From positions 773,501 to 837,500 of the forward strand of contig JADJLJ010000002.1 in assembly GCA_016710165.1 (NCBI GenBank): DNA of 64,000 nucleotides, given 5' to 3'. Shown here one piece after another: positions 50,210 to 58,734 of the stretch; positions within the stretch are counted from its first letter, which is position 1, and each line of letters begins with the position of its first letter. The stretch comes from Chitinophagaceae bacterium (GTDB lineage Bacteria > Bacteroidota > Bacteroidia > Chitinophagales > Chitinophagaceae). The notes beneath the pieces are model-generated. The model had not been told where the DNA came from. It was given only the letters and a program-made list of their open reading frames with translations, and did not search any database. Both the position numbers and the translations under genes were made by a program.

Positions 50210-52066
50210 ATGGCTAAAATTGCTATCAACATAGCCACGGGGAGTCTGCAACAGGATGAAATGATCGTGGGTATCGACCTGGGTACCACCAACAGCCTGG
50301 TGGCCATCATTCATCCCGAAAGTAAAGAACCGGTGGCCCTGAAAGAGCACAACAGCAGTTCTCTGGTTCCCTCTGTTGTTCACTTTGAAGAGAACGGATC
50401 TGTAACAGTAGGAGAAGAAGCAAAAAAATATCTTGTCACCGATCCTGCCCATACGGTCTTTTCAGCAAAAAGGCTGATGGGCAAGACCTACAATGATGTG
50501 AAGAATAATACGGCTTCCCTGGCGTATAAGATCATTGATGATGAAAACAGGCTGGTGAAAGTGCAGGTGGGAAAACAGTTCTATTCACCGGTGGATCTTT
50601 CTTCGCTCATTCTGAAAGAACTTAAAAAACAGGCTGAACATATTTTAAAGACCCCGGTGAGTAAAGCGGTCATTACCGTGCCGGCTTATTTTAATGATGC
50701 ACAAAGACAGGCAACAAGGGATGCAGGTAAACTGGCAGGGTTCGATGTGCTTCGCATAATTAATGAACCTACGGCAGCCAGCCTTGCTTATGGATTTGGC
50801 CTGCACAAAGAAGAAAATAAAACCATCGCTGTGTATGACCTGGGCGGCGGAACTTTTGATATTTCCATTTTGAATATCTCAAATGGGATATTTGAAGTGC
50901 TTTCCACGCATGGAGATACGTATCTGGGTGGCGATGACCTGGATAATGCCATTGTGGACTACTGGATCCGGAAAAATGAACTGGGAGATTCAGGGGAGGA
51001 GCAAAAGCATCGGCAGGTACTCCGGTTAACTGCTGAAGAAGCAAAAAAGCAGTTGTCGCTAAATGAAAGATTCGAAACAACCTATGCCGGTAAAACAATC
51101 TCAATAACCAGCGATGCATTTGAATCGCTTATCAGGCCGGTCGTTGACAGAACGATAAGTTCCTGCACCCATGCACTGAAAGATGCCGGCCTGGACAAAG
51201 CTGCTATTGATGAAGTGGTGATGGTTGGCGGAAGTACAAGGGTGCCCCTGGTGAAAAAGATGGTCTCCGCTTTTTTTGGCAAACCACTGAACGACCGTGT
51301 GAACCCGGATGAAGTGGTTGCCCTGGGTGCCGCCATACAAGCCGATATCCTGGCTGGTAATACAAAAGATATATTATTGCTGGATGTTACACCCTTATCA
51401 CTTGGTTTGGAAACAATGGGCGGACTGATGGATGTATTGCTTCCCAGGAACTCAAAAATACCCACCCGGGCATCCCGGCAATACACTACGTACAAAGATG
51501 GACAAAGCGGTATGAAGATATCCGTTTTCCAGGGTGAAAGGGATATGGTGAAAGATAACCGCCGGCTGGCCGAATTTAACCTGGCGGGAATACCGGCCAT
51601 GCCTGCCGGCCTGCCAAAAGTGGAAGTCAGTTTTTTAATAAATGCAGACGGCATCCTGCTGGTGAAAGCAAAGGAACTGCGCAGCGGCACCGAACAGTCA
51701 ATTGAAGTAAAGCCGCAATACGGCCTTACGGATGAAGACGTGGAGCGGATGTTGCTGGATTCAATGACCCATGCGAAGGAGGATATGGAGACCCGTGCGC
51801 TGACCGAGGCAAAAACGGAGGCAGAGCAGCTTTTGCAGACCACGGAAAAATTTATTCAACGTAATTTCAGGGAACTGACCGGAAAAGAGATCTCTGCAAC
51901 ATCGCTTGCCATGCAGGCGCTGCAGTTGTCGCTGGATATGAATGACAAGAACCTCATACAGGCCAAAACAGAGGAATTGAACGATGTTTCTCGTCCGTAT
52001 GCAGAGCGGCTGATGGATGAAGCCATTCAAAAAACAATGAAGGGGAATAAAATTGACCAGGTTTAA
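50210..52066 (+). CDS. hscA: Hsp70-type chaperone HscA
   Basis: ATP-dependent chaperone of 618 residues from the ATG at 50210; upstream codons overlap the terminator and promoter. The opening AKIAINIATGSLQQDEMIVGIDLGTTNSL, with about 20 residues before the ATPase phosphate loop, is typical of Bacteroidota HscA, which works with HscB on Fe-S scaffold proteins. ATPase motifs VYDLGGGTFDIS and VVMVGGSTRVPLV are intact. The hinge is DVTPLSLGLETMGG and the substrate domain follows. There is no DnaK-like disordered tail. No isc genes are adjacent; the start of the next gene overlaps the stop by one base (TAATG). Confidence 0.9.
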   Translation: MAKIAINIATGSLQQDEMIVGIDLGTTNSLVAIIHPESKEPVALKEHNSSSLVPSVVHFEENGSVTVGEEAKKYLVTDPAHTVFSAKRLMGKTYNDVKNNTASLAYKIIDDENRLVKVQVGKQFYSPVDLSSLILKELKKQAEHILKTPVSKAVITVPAYFNDAQRQATRDAGKLAGFDVLRIINEPTAASLAYGFGLHKEENKTIAVYDLGGGTFDISILNISNGIFEVLSTHGDTYLGGDDLDNAIVDYWIRKNELGDSGEEQKHRQVLRLTAEEAKKQLSLNERFETTYAGKTISITSDAFESLIRPVVDRTISSCTHALKDAGLDKAAIDEVVMVGGSTRVPLVKKMVSAFFGKPLNDRVNPDEVVALGAAIQADILAGNTKDILLLDVTPLSLGLETMGGLMDVLLPRNSKIPTRASRQYTTYKDGQSGMKISVFQGERDMVKDNRRLAEFNLAGIPAMPAGLPKVEVSFLINADGILLVKAKELRSGTEQSIEVKPQYGLTDEDVERMLLDSMTHAKEDMETRALTEAKTEAEQLLQTTEKFIQRNFRELTGKEISATSLAMQALQLSLDMNDKNLIQAKTEELNDVSRPYAERLMDEAIQKTMKGNKIDQV

Positions 52067-53167
52067 TGAGCAACAGGCCGATATACTATTACCCCCAGCT
52101 TGACTCCATCCGGGGCTTATCCTTCCTGGCGGTATATTTCTTTCACGCCGTCCATCCCGGATTTGGCCAGGACCTTTTCAGCCGGATGCTTGAATTCTTT
52201 TACAGGAACCTTGTTTTATCCATCGATGTCTTTTTTTATACTCTCTGCGTTCCTGCTTACCTGGCTTGGGATGAATGAGTATAAAGTAAAAGGCAACTTT
52301 TCTTTCATCAGTTATTTTATCCGCCGGGCGCTGCGTATCTGGCCGCTTTATTTTTTGCTGATGATCTTTTCCTTTGTGCTGGTTCCCTATGCTTCTGCTT
52401 ATTTCCATGTACCCGTCAGCCTGCCGCCTGCTTATTATTACCTGTTCTTCATTTCAAACTTTTACCTGGAAGGACATGTTTATTTCCTGCGGTTTTTGTG
52501 GACCCTGGCCGTGGAAGAACAATTCTACCTGTTATGGGGTTTTTGTTTATGGTTTCTTCAAAAACACATCCAGGCATGTGTGTTTGTGTTTACAGGCGTA
52601 AGTGTTACCTATACAGTTTATGCAATTCTCAACGGTATTCACCATGATTTTCACACACTGACCTACCTCTTTGATTTTGCAGCCGGCATATTGGCGGCAT
52701 ACTTTCTTCACAAGGAATATGCTTTTGTTTCGTGGTTTAAAAATGCCGGGAAGGCCAGGTCCTTATTGTTTCTAATGGTCCTGCCGGTACTTTTCATTTT
52801 GCTTTTTTTCATGGTGGATATGGCCCCGGCGGGTTATGCACCCTGGCTCGATCTCATCGGGCGGTACCTGTTCATTATCTATGTTGCCCTTTTCATCATT
52901 GACCAGATGGTGAATGACCAGGCTGTCTTAAAACTCCGGTCATCAAAATTTCTGGTTTACACAGGTAAGATATCATACGGCCTGTATTGTTTTCACGGCA
53001 TTGTACTCACGTTCGGGTTGCTGGCGTTGGAGAGACTGGATATTGTAATGCCGGTCATTTTAAGGGTCTTTGTTTTTCTTGCCCTGAACTACCTGGTATC
53101 CGCTATAAGTTACCGGTTTATTGAAAGCCCCTTCCTTGATCTGAAAAAGAAATTGAGGAGAGTTTAA
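52066..53167 (+). CDS. Acyltransferase family 3 membrane protein, frame broken
   Basis: Membrane O-acyltransferase of the same family as the gene at 41019. The ATG overlaps the hscA stop (TAATG). The first frame gives YYPQLDSIRGLSFLAVYFFHAVHP and NLVLSIDVFF, then goes out of frame at a T7 run (52231-52237). With six T it would read SIDVFFILSAFLLTWLGMNEY and join the second frame, which continues FISYFIRRALRIWPLYFLL and LRFLWTLAVEEQFYLLWGF to the end at 53167. The joined protein is about 366 residues with about ten membrane segments. It probably modifies a surface glycan or lipid. Confidence 0.83.
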
Positions 53168-53191
53168 AAGCGCATAAAGCCCCAGGACCAG

Positions 53192-53779
53192 CTAAGTTAA
53201 ACCCTGGATACGGTTTACATATTTTCCGATCATATCAAACTCAATATTGACCAGGTCGCCTTTGGCCAGCCATTTCATATTTGTGTGCTCGTAGGTATAG
53301 GGTACAATGGCAACGGTAAATGCTGAGTTACTGATGTTAAAGAGGGTGAGGCTTATGCCATTAACTGTAATGGATCCCTTTTCAATGACCAGTTTTGCGA
53401 ATTTTTCAGGGAAACGGAAATGATACTCCCAACTTCCGTTCTTATTCACAATATCAATACATTCTGCGGTGGTATCCACATGCCCCTGTACAAAATGGCC
53501 ATCGAGCCTGCCGTTCAGTTGCATACACCTTTCCAGGTTAATGATGGTCCCTTTCTGCCATGTGCCCAAATTGGTCTTTGCCAGGGTTTCGGCAATGGCC
53601 GTAACCTGGTGCTGGCCGTTCTGGAGGTTCTCGATGGTGAGGCAAACGCCGTCGTGGCTCAGGCTTTGGTCAACTTTTAGTTCATTGTATAGGGGGGAAG
53701 ATACCCGGAATGACCTGTTATTGCCATTTGATAATACCTCTTCGATCATTCCCGTTTTTTCGATAATGCCTGTAAACAT
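53192..53779 (-). CDS. ribE: Riboflavin synthase alpha subunit
   Basis: Cytosolic enzyme of 195 residues that dismutates two molecules of 6,7-dimethyl-8-ribityllumazine to riboflavin. Two lumazine-binding modules: the first starts at MFTGIIEKTGMIEEV with SLSHDGVCLTIENL, and the second at LNGRLDGHFVQGHVDTTAECI with KGSITVNGISLTLFN. The MFTGI start and the internal pseudo-repeat are diagnostic. The C-terminus ends DMIGKYVNRIQGLT. It is a single gene, with no other rib genes in the window. Confidence 0.95.
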   Translation of the reverse strand: MFTGIIEKTGMIEEVLSNGNNRSFRVSSPLYNELKVDQSLSHDGVCLTIENLQNGQHQVTAIAETLAKTNLGTWQKGTIINLERCMQLNGRLDGHFVQGHVDTTAECIDIVNKNGSWEYHFRFPEKFAKLVIEKGSITVNGISLTLFNISNSAFTVAIVPYTYEHTNMKWLAKGDLVNIEFDMIGKYVNRIQGLT

Positions 53780-53831
53780 GTGCCAAATTTCGGATTTTGT
53801 TGTAAGATTTTAATTTTTAAATATAATCTGT

Positions 53832-53839
53832 TATCTTTG
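53832..53839 (+). promoter_or_regulatory. -7 box for rpsU
   Basis: TATCTTTG matches TAnnTTTG about 55 nt before the rpsU ATG. Confidence 0.6.
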
Positions 53840-53872
53840 CGGCCCTGCTGATAAAGGCAGTAAAAATCACCT

Positions 53873-53881
53873 AAAGGAGGT
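53873..53881 (+). promoter_or_regulatory. Full-length Shine-Dalgarno of rpsU
   Basis: AAAGGAGGT is a perfect nine-base complement to the usual 16S 3' anti-SD. Elsewhere in the window starts generally lack such a sequence. In Bacteroidota the anti-SD is held by a pocket that includes bS21, and rpsU is the known exception with a strong SD, consistent with autoregulation by bS21. Confidence 0.85.
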
Positions 53882-53893
53882 ATATAATAATTT

Positions 53894-54088
53894 ATGTTAA
53901 TCATTGATTCAAAAGATTGCGAAAACATCGACAAAGCGCTCAAAAAGTACAAGAAGAAATTTGAGAAAAGCAAGATCCTTTTGCAATTAAGGGAAAGGCA
54001 GTCTTACACCAAGCCCTCTGTACGTCGCCGCAAGGAAGTGCTGAAGGCAGTTTACAAGGAGCAGGTTTCTGCCGGAAAGCTCGACTGA
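53894..54088 (+). CDS. rpsU: 30S ribosomal protein bS21
   Basis: Small ribosomal protein of 64 residues located at the platform near the 16S 3' end. The sequence is strongly basic with ALKKYKKKFEKSKILLQLRERQSYTKPSVRRRKEVLKA arranged as in bS21. Length and the S-Y-x-K-P-S-x-R-R-R segment are typical of Bacteroidota bS21. The start follows a perfect extended Shine-Dalgarno at 53873 and a -7 box at 53832. It is followed by an intrinsic terminator whose loop contains the promoter box of xerC. Confidence 0.95.
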   Translation: MLIIDSKDCENIDKALKKYKKKFEKSKILLQLRERQSYTKPSVRRRKEVLKAVYKEQVSAGKLD

Positions 54089-54113
54089 TAATTTAAGTCA
54101 ACAATATAGTGAA

Positions 54114-54153
54114 CTGATACCCGGTTATCCTAACTTTGGGTATCAGTTTTTTT
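54114..54153 (+). terminator. rpsU terminator, with the xerC -7 box in its loop
   Basis: Stem CTGATACCC (54114-54122) / GGGTATCAG (54138-54146) and T7. TAACTTTG at 54131-54138 fits TAnnTTTG, so initiation for xerC would lie in the descending stem, 16 nt before its ATG. Confidence 0.75.
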
Positions 54154-55056
54154 ATGCTCCAAACCGCCGAACAATCCATCCGGGACTTCCTCAGTTATCT
54201 CAAATTCCAGAAAAGGTATTCGCAGCATACCATTGTATCTTACAAAAATGACCTGGACGCCTTCTTCAGCTTTATTCATGATCAGTTTGGAGGAACCCTG
54301 TTGCAGGAGATAAACGCAGGTTTTATCCGGTCCTGGCTGGCCTCTCTTAAGCAGCAGGGAATGGAGAGCAAGACCATCAACCGGAAAATATCAACCCTTA
54401 AATCTTTCTTTAAATACCAACTGCGCTGCGGGGTAATTGCGGTAAGCCCGATGACAGCGATCATATCTCCCAAGGTAAATAAGCGGTTGCCGCAGTTTGT
54501 AGACAGTGAGTCCATGAACACATTATTTACTCATGTTGAATTCCCGGATAACTGGGATGGAAGGACACAGCGGCTTTTACTGGAACTTTTTTACAATACG
54601 GGCATGCGCCAGGCTGAATTGGTCGGTTTAAAGGAAATGCATGTGGATAAGGCCAACTCTTCGGTCAAGGTCCTTGGCAAGGGGAATAAGGAAAGGATCA
54701 TACCCGTGAGCAAACAACTGGTTCAGCAGATGAAAGAGTATACGGCCGCCAAGTCCGTTTTTTTTGAGGAATATGATAAAACATTCCTGCTGGTAACCCC
54801 AACAGGGAAAAAGCTCTATCCCAGGTATGTATATAATACGGTAAAAAAATACCTGGGCCTGGTAACCACCATCGACAAAAAAAGCCCCCATGTGCTCCGG
54901 CATACCTTTGCCACCCATTTGATGAACAGCGGGGCTGACCTGAATGCCGTTAAGGAATTGCTGGGCCACAGCAGCCTTGCTGCCACGCAGGTATACACAC
55001 ATAATACCATTGAAAAACTGAAGGATATCCATAAAAAAGCCCATCCCAAAGCCTAG
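54154..55056 (+). CDS. xerC: Tyrosine recombinase XerC/XerD family
   Basis: Site-specific recombinase of 300 residues from the ATG at 54154; an upstream TTG would overlap the terminator stem. The N-terminal SAM-like domain (AEQSIRDFLSYLKFQKRYSQHTIVSYKNDL) and catalytic domain are complete: the first Arg in YNTGMRQAELVGLK, Lys in VLGKGNKERIIPV, H-x-x-R in SPHVLRHTFATHLMNSG, the HSSLAATQ His and the Tyr nucleophile in VYTHNTIEKL. Length and position after rpsU fit the housekeeping chromosome-dimer recombinase rather than a phage or conjugative-element integrase. XerC versus XerD is not separated by motif alone. Confidence 0.88.
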   Translation: MLQTAEQSIRDFLSYLKFQKRYSQHTIVSYKNDLDAFFSFIHDQFGGTLLQEINAGFIRSWLASLKQQGMESKTINRKISTLKSFFKYQLRCGVIAVSPMTAIISPKVNKRLPQFVDSESMNTLFTHVEFPDNWDGRTQRLLLELFYNTGMRQAELVGLKEMHVDKANSSVKVLGKGNKERIIPVSKQLVQQMKEYTAAKSVFFEEYDKTFLLVTPTGKKLYPRYVYNTVKKYLGLVTTIDKKSPHVLRHTFATHLMNSGADLNAVKELLGHSSLAATQVYTHNTIEKLKDIHKKAHPKA

Positions 55057-55220
55057 GGAATTTTAACAGCCCGGATGCAAATTTTATTTTGAAAAAATAC
55101 CCGGAAACAGTATCTTCATTATACAAAAGAGAATAACCGGCAACGCTCCAAAAACCCGCCTATGATGTGAATTTCTACCTGTGGTTTTCAAATTATTTTT
55201 CACCGATAAAAAGAGACGAC

Positions 55221-55520
55221 ATGAACGTTAACATTCAGACAGTACATTTTGATGCTGACATGAAATTACTTACCTACATTGAAAAAAAACTTTCCAAATT
55301 ATCACAGTATCACGACAGGATAACCAAAGTAGAGGTGTACCTGAAACTGGATAATGTGGTACACACGATCAAGGACAAAGTAGCCGAGATACGGGTTTCC
55401 ATCCCCCGGCACGAATTCTTTGTAAAACAGTCTTCCAAATCATTTGAGGAAAGTTTTGACGGTGCGTTGGATTCACTCATCACCCAAATGAAAAGAAAAA
55501 AAGAAAAACAGGCAGCCTGA
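55221..55520 (+). CDS. hpf: Ribosome hibernation promoting factor (HPF/RaiA, short form)
   Basis: Ribosome-binding protein of 99 residues from the ATG at 55221; upstream in-frame codons look non-coding. MNVNIQTVHFDADMKLLTYIEKKLSKLSQYHDRITKVEVYLKL gives the beta-alpha-beta-beta-beta-alpha start of the family, followed by DKVAEIRVSIPRHEFFVKQSSKSFEESFDGALDSLITQMKRKKEK with the basic C-terminal helix. This is the short form without the dimerisation domain. It inactivates ribosomes in stationary phase. It is followed by a strong terminator. Confidence 0.93.
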   Translation: MNVNIQTVHFDADMKLLTYIEKKLSKLSQYHDRITKVEVYLKLDNVVHTIKDKVAEIRVSIPRHEFFVKQSSKSFEESFDGALDSLITQMKRKKEKQAA

Positions 55521-55543
55521 ATACCCGGATCTGTAAGTACTTC

Positions 55544-55571
55544 AATCCCGCCCTGGTGGCGGGATTTTTTT
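55544..55571 (+). terminator. Terminator after hpf
   Basis: Stem AATCCCGCC / GGCGGGATT with T7. Confidence 0.9.
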
Positions 55572-55619
55572 GGTTATTCACATTTTGATGATCGCCGCTA
55601 AAAAAAACCAATTCAAAGT

Positions 55620-55649
55620 TTTGGTATTAAGCATTTTCTCTTACCTTTG
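55620..55649 (+). promoter_or_regulatory. Promoter of the tRNA/tuf cluster
   Basis: TTTG at 55620-55623 (-33 type) and TACCTTTG at 55642-55649 (-7 type) with 18 nt between, the best-matched Bacteroidota-type promoter noticed in the window. It precedes tRNA-Thr by about 70 nt. Confidence 0.7.
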
Positions 55650-55717
55650 CCTTCCCAAAAAAAGGGGTGCTTCTTCATATGCCTTATTTTGTGAGAAAGG
55701 AAGTTCTTTAAAGCAAT

Positions 55718-55790
55718 GCCGAAGTAGCTCAGTTGGTAGAGCAACTGATTTGTAATCAGTAGGTCGGGGGTTCGACTCCCTTCTTCGGCT
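55718..55790 (+). tRNA. tRNA-Thr(UGU)
   Basis: Acceptor GCCGAAG/CTTCGGC, anticodon stem ACTGA/TCAGT with loop TTTGTAA, anticodon TGT, T-loop GTTCGACTC. CCA not encoded. Confidence 0.95.
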
Positions 55791-55797
55791 CAGGAAA

Positions 55798-55868
55798 TAG
55801 TTTAATTGTTTATTAGTTAAATAGTTAATCCCGAGGGACTGATCAACAAATTAACCAATTAACTAGAA
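55798..55868. repeat. Octamer-periodic inverted repeat between tRNA genes
   Basis: The left arm has 8-nt words of TAGTTAAA type. The right arm has AAATTAAC and CAATTAAC at 8-nt steps, the complement. The spacer is GC-richer (CCCGAGGG). Confidence 0.7.
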
Positions 55869-55869
55869 A

Positions 55870-55952
<83 letters not shown>

Positions 55953-55961
55953 CTACATCAA

Positions 55962-56063
55962 TTTGATGATGATTCAATTTGGTGATTTGAAAATGAACAG
56001 TTCTTTTAAATTTTGAGATGTGTTAATTGGTTAATTACCAAATCATCACATCTTCAAATAAAT
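55962..56063. repeat. Octamer-periodic inverted repeat
   Basis: The left part is built of 8-nt words starting ATTTG (ATTTGGTG, ATTTGAAA). The right part is the diverged complement (AAATCATC, ACATCTTC), with GTTAATTG GTTAATTA at its start. Confidence 0.62.
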
Positions 56064-56066
56064 TTG

Positions 56067-56138
56067 CGGAAGTAGCTCATTTGGTAGAGCGATAGCCTTC
56101 CAAGCTATAGGTGGCCGGTTCGAGCCCGGTCTTCCGCT
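56067..56138 (+). tRNA. tRNA-Gly(UCC)
   Basis: Acceptor GCGGAAG/CTTCCGC, anticodon stem ATAGC/GCTAT with loop CTTCCAA, anticodon TCC. Confidence 0.95.
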
Positions 56139-56144
56139 CTTAAA

Positions 56145-56224
56145 AGGAAGTGATTAAGTCATTAGGTCATTTGTCATTAGTGGTCCCGGAATGACTTAAT
56201 GACTCTTCTGACTCAATGACTTAA
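56145..56224. repeat. Octamer-periodic inverted repeat
   Basis: The left arm repeats GTCATTAG-like 8-nt words. The right arm repeats AATGACTT and AATGACTC, the complement, around a GGTCCCGG spacer. Confidence 0.7.
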
Positions 56225-56232
56225 CAAAGTAA

Positions 56233-56304
56233 GCCGTGGTAGCTCAGGGGTAGAGCACTTCCTTGGTAGGGAAGGGGTCGTGAGTTCGATTCTCACCTAT
56301 GGCT
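56233..56304 (+). tRNA. tRNA-Thr(GGU)
   Basis: Acceptor GCCGTGG/CTATGGC (two wobble pairs), anticodon stem CTTCC/GGAAG with loop TTGGTAG, anticodon GGT, T-loop GTTCGATTC. Confidence 0.93.
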
Positions 56305-56380
56305 CAAAAAAAGATAATGGTCAATGGTTTACAGACTTTAAATGCAAACCGATTTCAAAACAAATATTAAAATATAAACA

Positions 56381-57568
<1,188 letters not shown>

Positions 57569-57570
57569 AA

Positions 57571-57610
57571 AAGCCTCCCCAAACCCCTCCGAAAGAGGGG
57601 TTTAAGAAAG
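57571..57610. repeat. Palindromic repeat, left copy of an inverted pair
   Basis: AGCCTCCCC, then ACCCCTCC-GAAA-GAGGGGT. It matches the reverse complement of 57686-57722 with a few differences. Confidence 0.65.
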
Positions 57611-57621
57611 CTAACGATAAA

Positions 57622-57665
57622 CAAAGTACCTTTGGTTAATCACCTTTGGTACTTTGCTTTTTAAA
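57622..57665 (+). terminator. tuf terminator
   Basis: Stem AAAGTACC (57623-57630) / GGTACTTT (57648-57655) and a T-rich tail. It sits between the two palindromic copies. Confidence 0.7.
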
Positions 57666-57685
57666 AAGTTCTTTAAATTATCAGT

Positions 57686-57722
57686 CTCTCAAATCCCTCC
57701 TTTGGAGGGGTAGGGAGGCTTT
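57686..57722. repeat. Palindromic repeat, right copy of an inverted pair
   Basis: CCCTCC-TTT-GGAGGGG, then TAGGGAGGCT. Inverted relative to 57571-57610. Confidence 0.65.
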
Positions 57723-57724
57723 AT

Positions 57725-57795
57725 ACGGGCATGGTGCAACGGTAGCATACGGGTCTCCAAAACCTTTGATCTGGGTTCGAATCCTAGTGCCCGTG
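57725..57795 (+). tRNA. tRNA-Trp(CCA)
   Basis: Acceptor ACGGGCA/TGCCCGT, anticodon stem CGGGT/ACCTT (outer pair mismatched) with loop CTCCAAA, anticodon CCA, T-loop GGTTCGAATCC, discriminator G. Its place ahead of secE is the usual one. Confidence 0.92.
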
Positions 57796-57803
57796 CTAAA
57801 TAC

Positions 57804-57868
57804 AACGTTAATCTGTTAATTGGTTAACTAGTATTCACTGATTAACCAATTAACTAATAAACAAATTA
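57804..57868. repeat. Octamer-periodic inverted repeat between tRNA-Trp and secE
   Basis: GTTAATCT and GTTAATTG words (8-nt steps) on the left, and CAATTAAC and TAATAAAC on the right. GTTAATTGGTTAA pairs perfectly with TTAACCAATTAAC across a 14-nt loop. Confidence 0.78.
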
Positions 57869-57879
57869 TAACCAAACAG

Positions 57880-58074
57880 ATGAACAAATTTACAGCATAC
57901 CTGAGGGATTCCTACAAAGAACTGATTCATAAAGTGAGTTGGCCGAACTGGGACCAGTTGCAGCAATCAACCATGATCGTTCTTGGAGCCACCCTTATCA
58001 TCACTGCCCTGGTCTGGGTGATGGATTTCGTTTCTAATAACGGAATGAAACTGATTTACTCCCTTTTTAAATAA
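57880..58074 (+). CDS. secE: Preprotein translocase subunit SecE
   Basis: Single-span SecE of 64 residues, part of the SecYEG channel. The amphipathic N-terminal part has the conserved YLRDSYKELIHKVSWPNWDQLQQ (V-S-W-P motif), followed by one transmembrane helix TMIVLGATLIITALVWVMDFV. The short single-helix form is the normal one outside gamma-proteobacteria. It is 5 nt ahead of nusG, so the two are co-transcribed. Confidence 0.95.
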   Translation: MNKFTAYLRDSYKELIHKVSWPNWDQLQQSTMIVLGATLIITALVWVMDFVSNNGMKLIYSLFK

Positions 58075-58079
58075 ATAAT

Positions 58080-58685
58080 ATGGAAGCAACAACACCGATA
58101 GTAGAGAAAACGGAAAAGGCGGAGAAAGAAAGCAAATGGTATGTGCTGCGTGTGGTGAGTGGAAAAGAACGCAAAATAAAGGAATACCTGGATAAGGATA
58201 TTGTACGCAATGGCTGGAATAATATTGTGAAGCAGGTTTTTTTACCGGTAGAAAAAGTGTACAAAGTGGTGAATGGAAAGAAGGTGATGCGGGAGCGTAA
58301 CTTTTACCCGGGTTACATCATGATCGAAGTGGCAGACGGGAAACTGAATGATGACATGATCCAGTCCATGAGCAATATCAGCAACGTGATGCACTTTCTT
58401 ACAGATGGCAAAGGGTCAAAGGGCAATATCATCTCGTTACGCAAAGCCGAGGTGAACAAAATGCTGGGTAAAGTGGATGAAATGAGTGATGTGGGCGGAA
58501 TGACCATGAGTGAGCCATTTATCATTGGAGAGACCATTAAGATCATTGACGGACCATTCAACGATTTTAACGGGGTAATTGAAGAAGTAAATGATGAAAA
58601 GAAAAAACTGAAGGTCCAGGTAAAGATATTTGGAAGAGCTACTCCTGTGGAACTAAGTTATATGCAGGTAGAAAAAATAGTTTAA
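58080..58685 (+). CDS. nusG: Transcription termination/antitermination factor NusG
   Basis: RNA polymerase-associated factor of 201 residues. It has an N-terminal NGN domain (KWYVLRVVSGKERKIKEYLDKD, then ERNFYPGYIMIEV) and a C-terminal KOW domain (GETIKIIDGPFNDFNGVIEEVNDEKKKLKVQVKIFGRATPVEL). An additional acidic N-terminal 16 residues and a Met-rich linker are as in other Bacteroidota NusG. It is followed by an intrinsic terminator, so secE-nusG is separated from the ribosomal protein genes by a transcription stop. Confidence 0.96.
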   Translation: MEATTPIVEKTEKAEKESKWYVLRVVSGKERKIKEYLDKDIVRNGWNNIVKQVFLPVEKVYKVVNGKKVMRERNFYPGYIMIEVADGKLNDDMIQSMSNISNVMHFLTDGKGSKGNIISLRKAEVNKMLGKVDEMSDVGGMTMSEPFIIGETIKIIDGPFNDFNGVIEEVNDEKKKLKVQVKIFGRATPVELSYMQVEKIV

Positions 58686-58689
58686 TTTG

Positions 58690-58713
58690 CAAGGCCACGA
58701 ACGTGGCTTTTTT
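58690..58713 (+). terminator. nusG terminator
   Basis: Stem GGCCACG/CGTGGCT with an AA loop and a T8 run. Confidence 0.85.
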
Positions 58714-58734
58714 TTAATGATAAAACCTGTTTGT

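Noticed and set aside
53866..53882. Riboswitch in the rpsU leader
   Set aside because: The short leader has no conserved aptamer pattern; the strong SD explains the region better.
54154..55056. XerC as the integrase of a mobile element
   Set aside because: It stands in the conserved rpsU-xerC-hpf setting with its own promoter and no flanking repeats or cargo.
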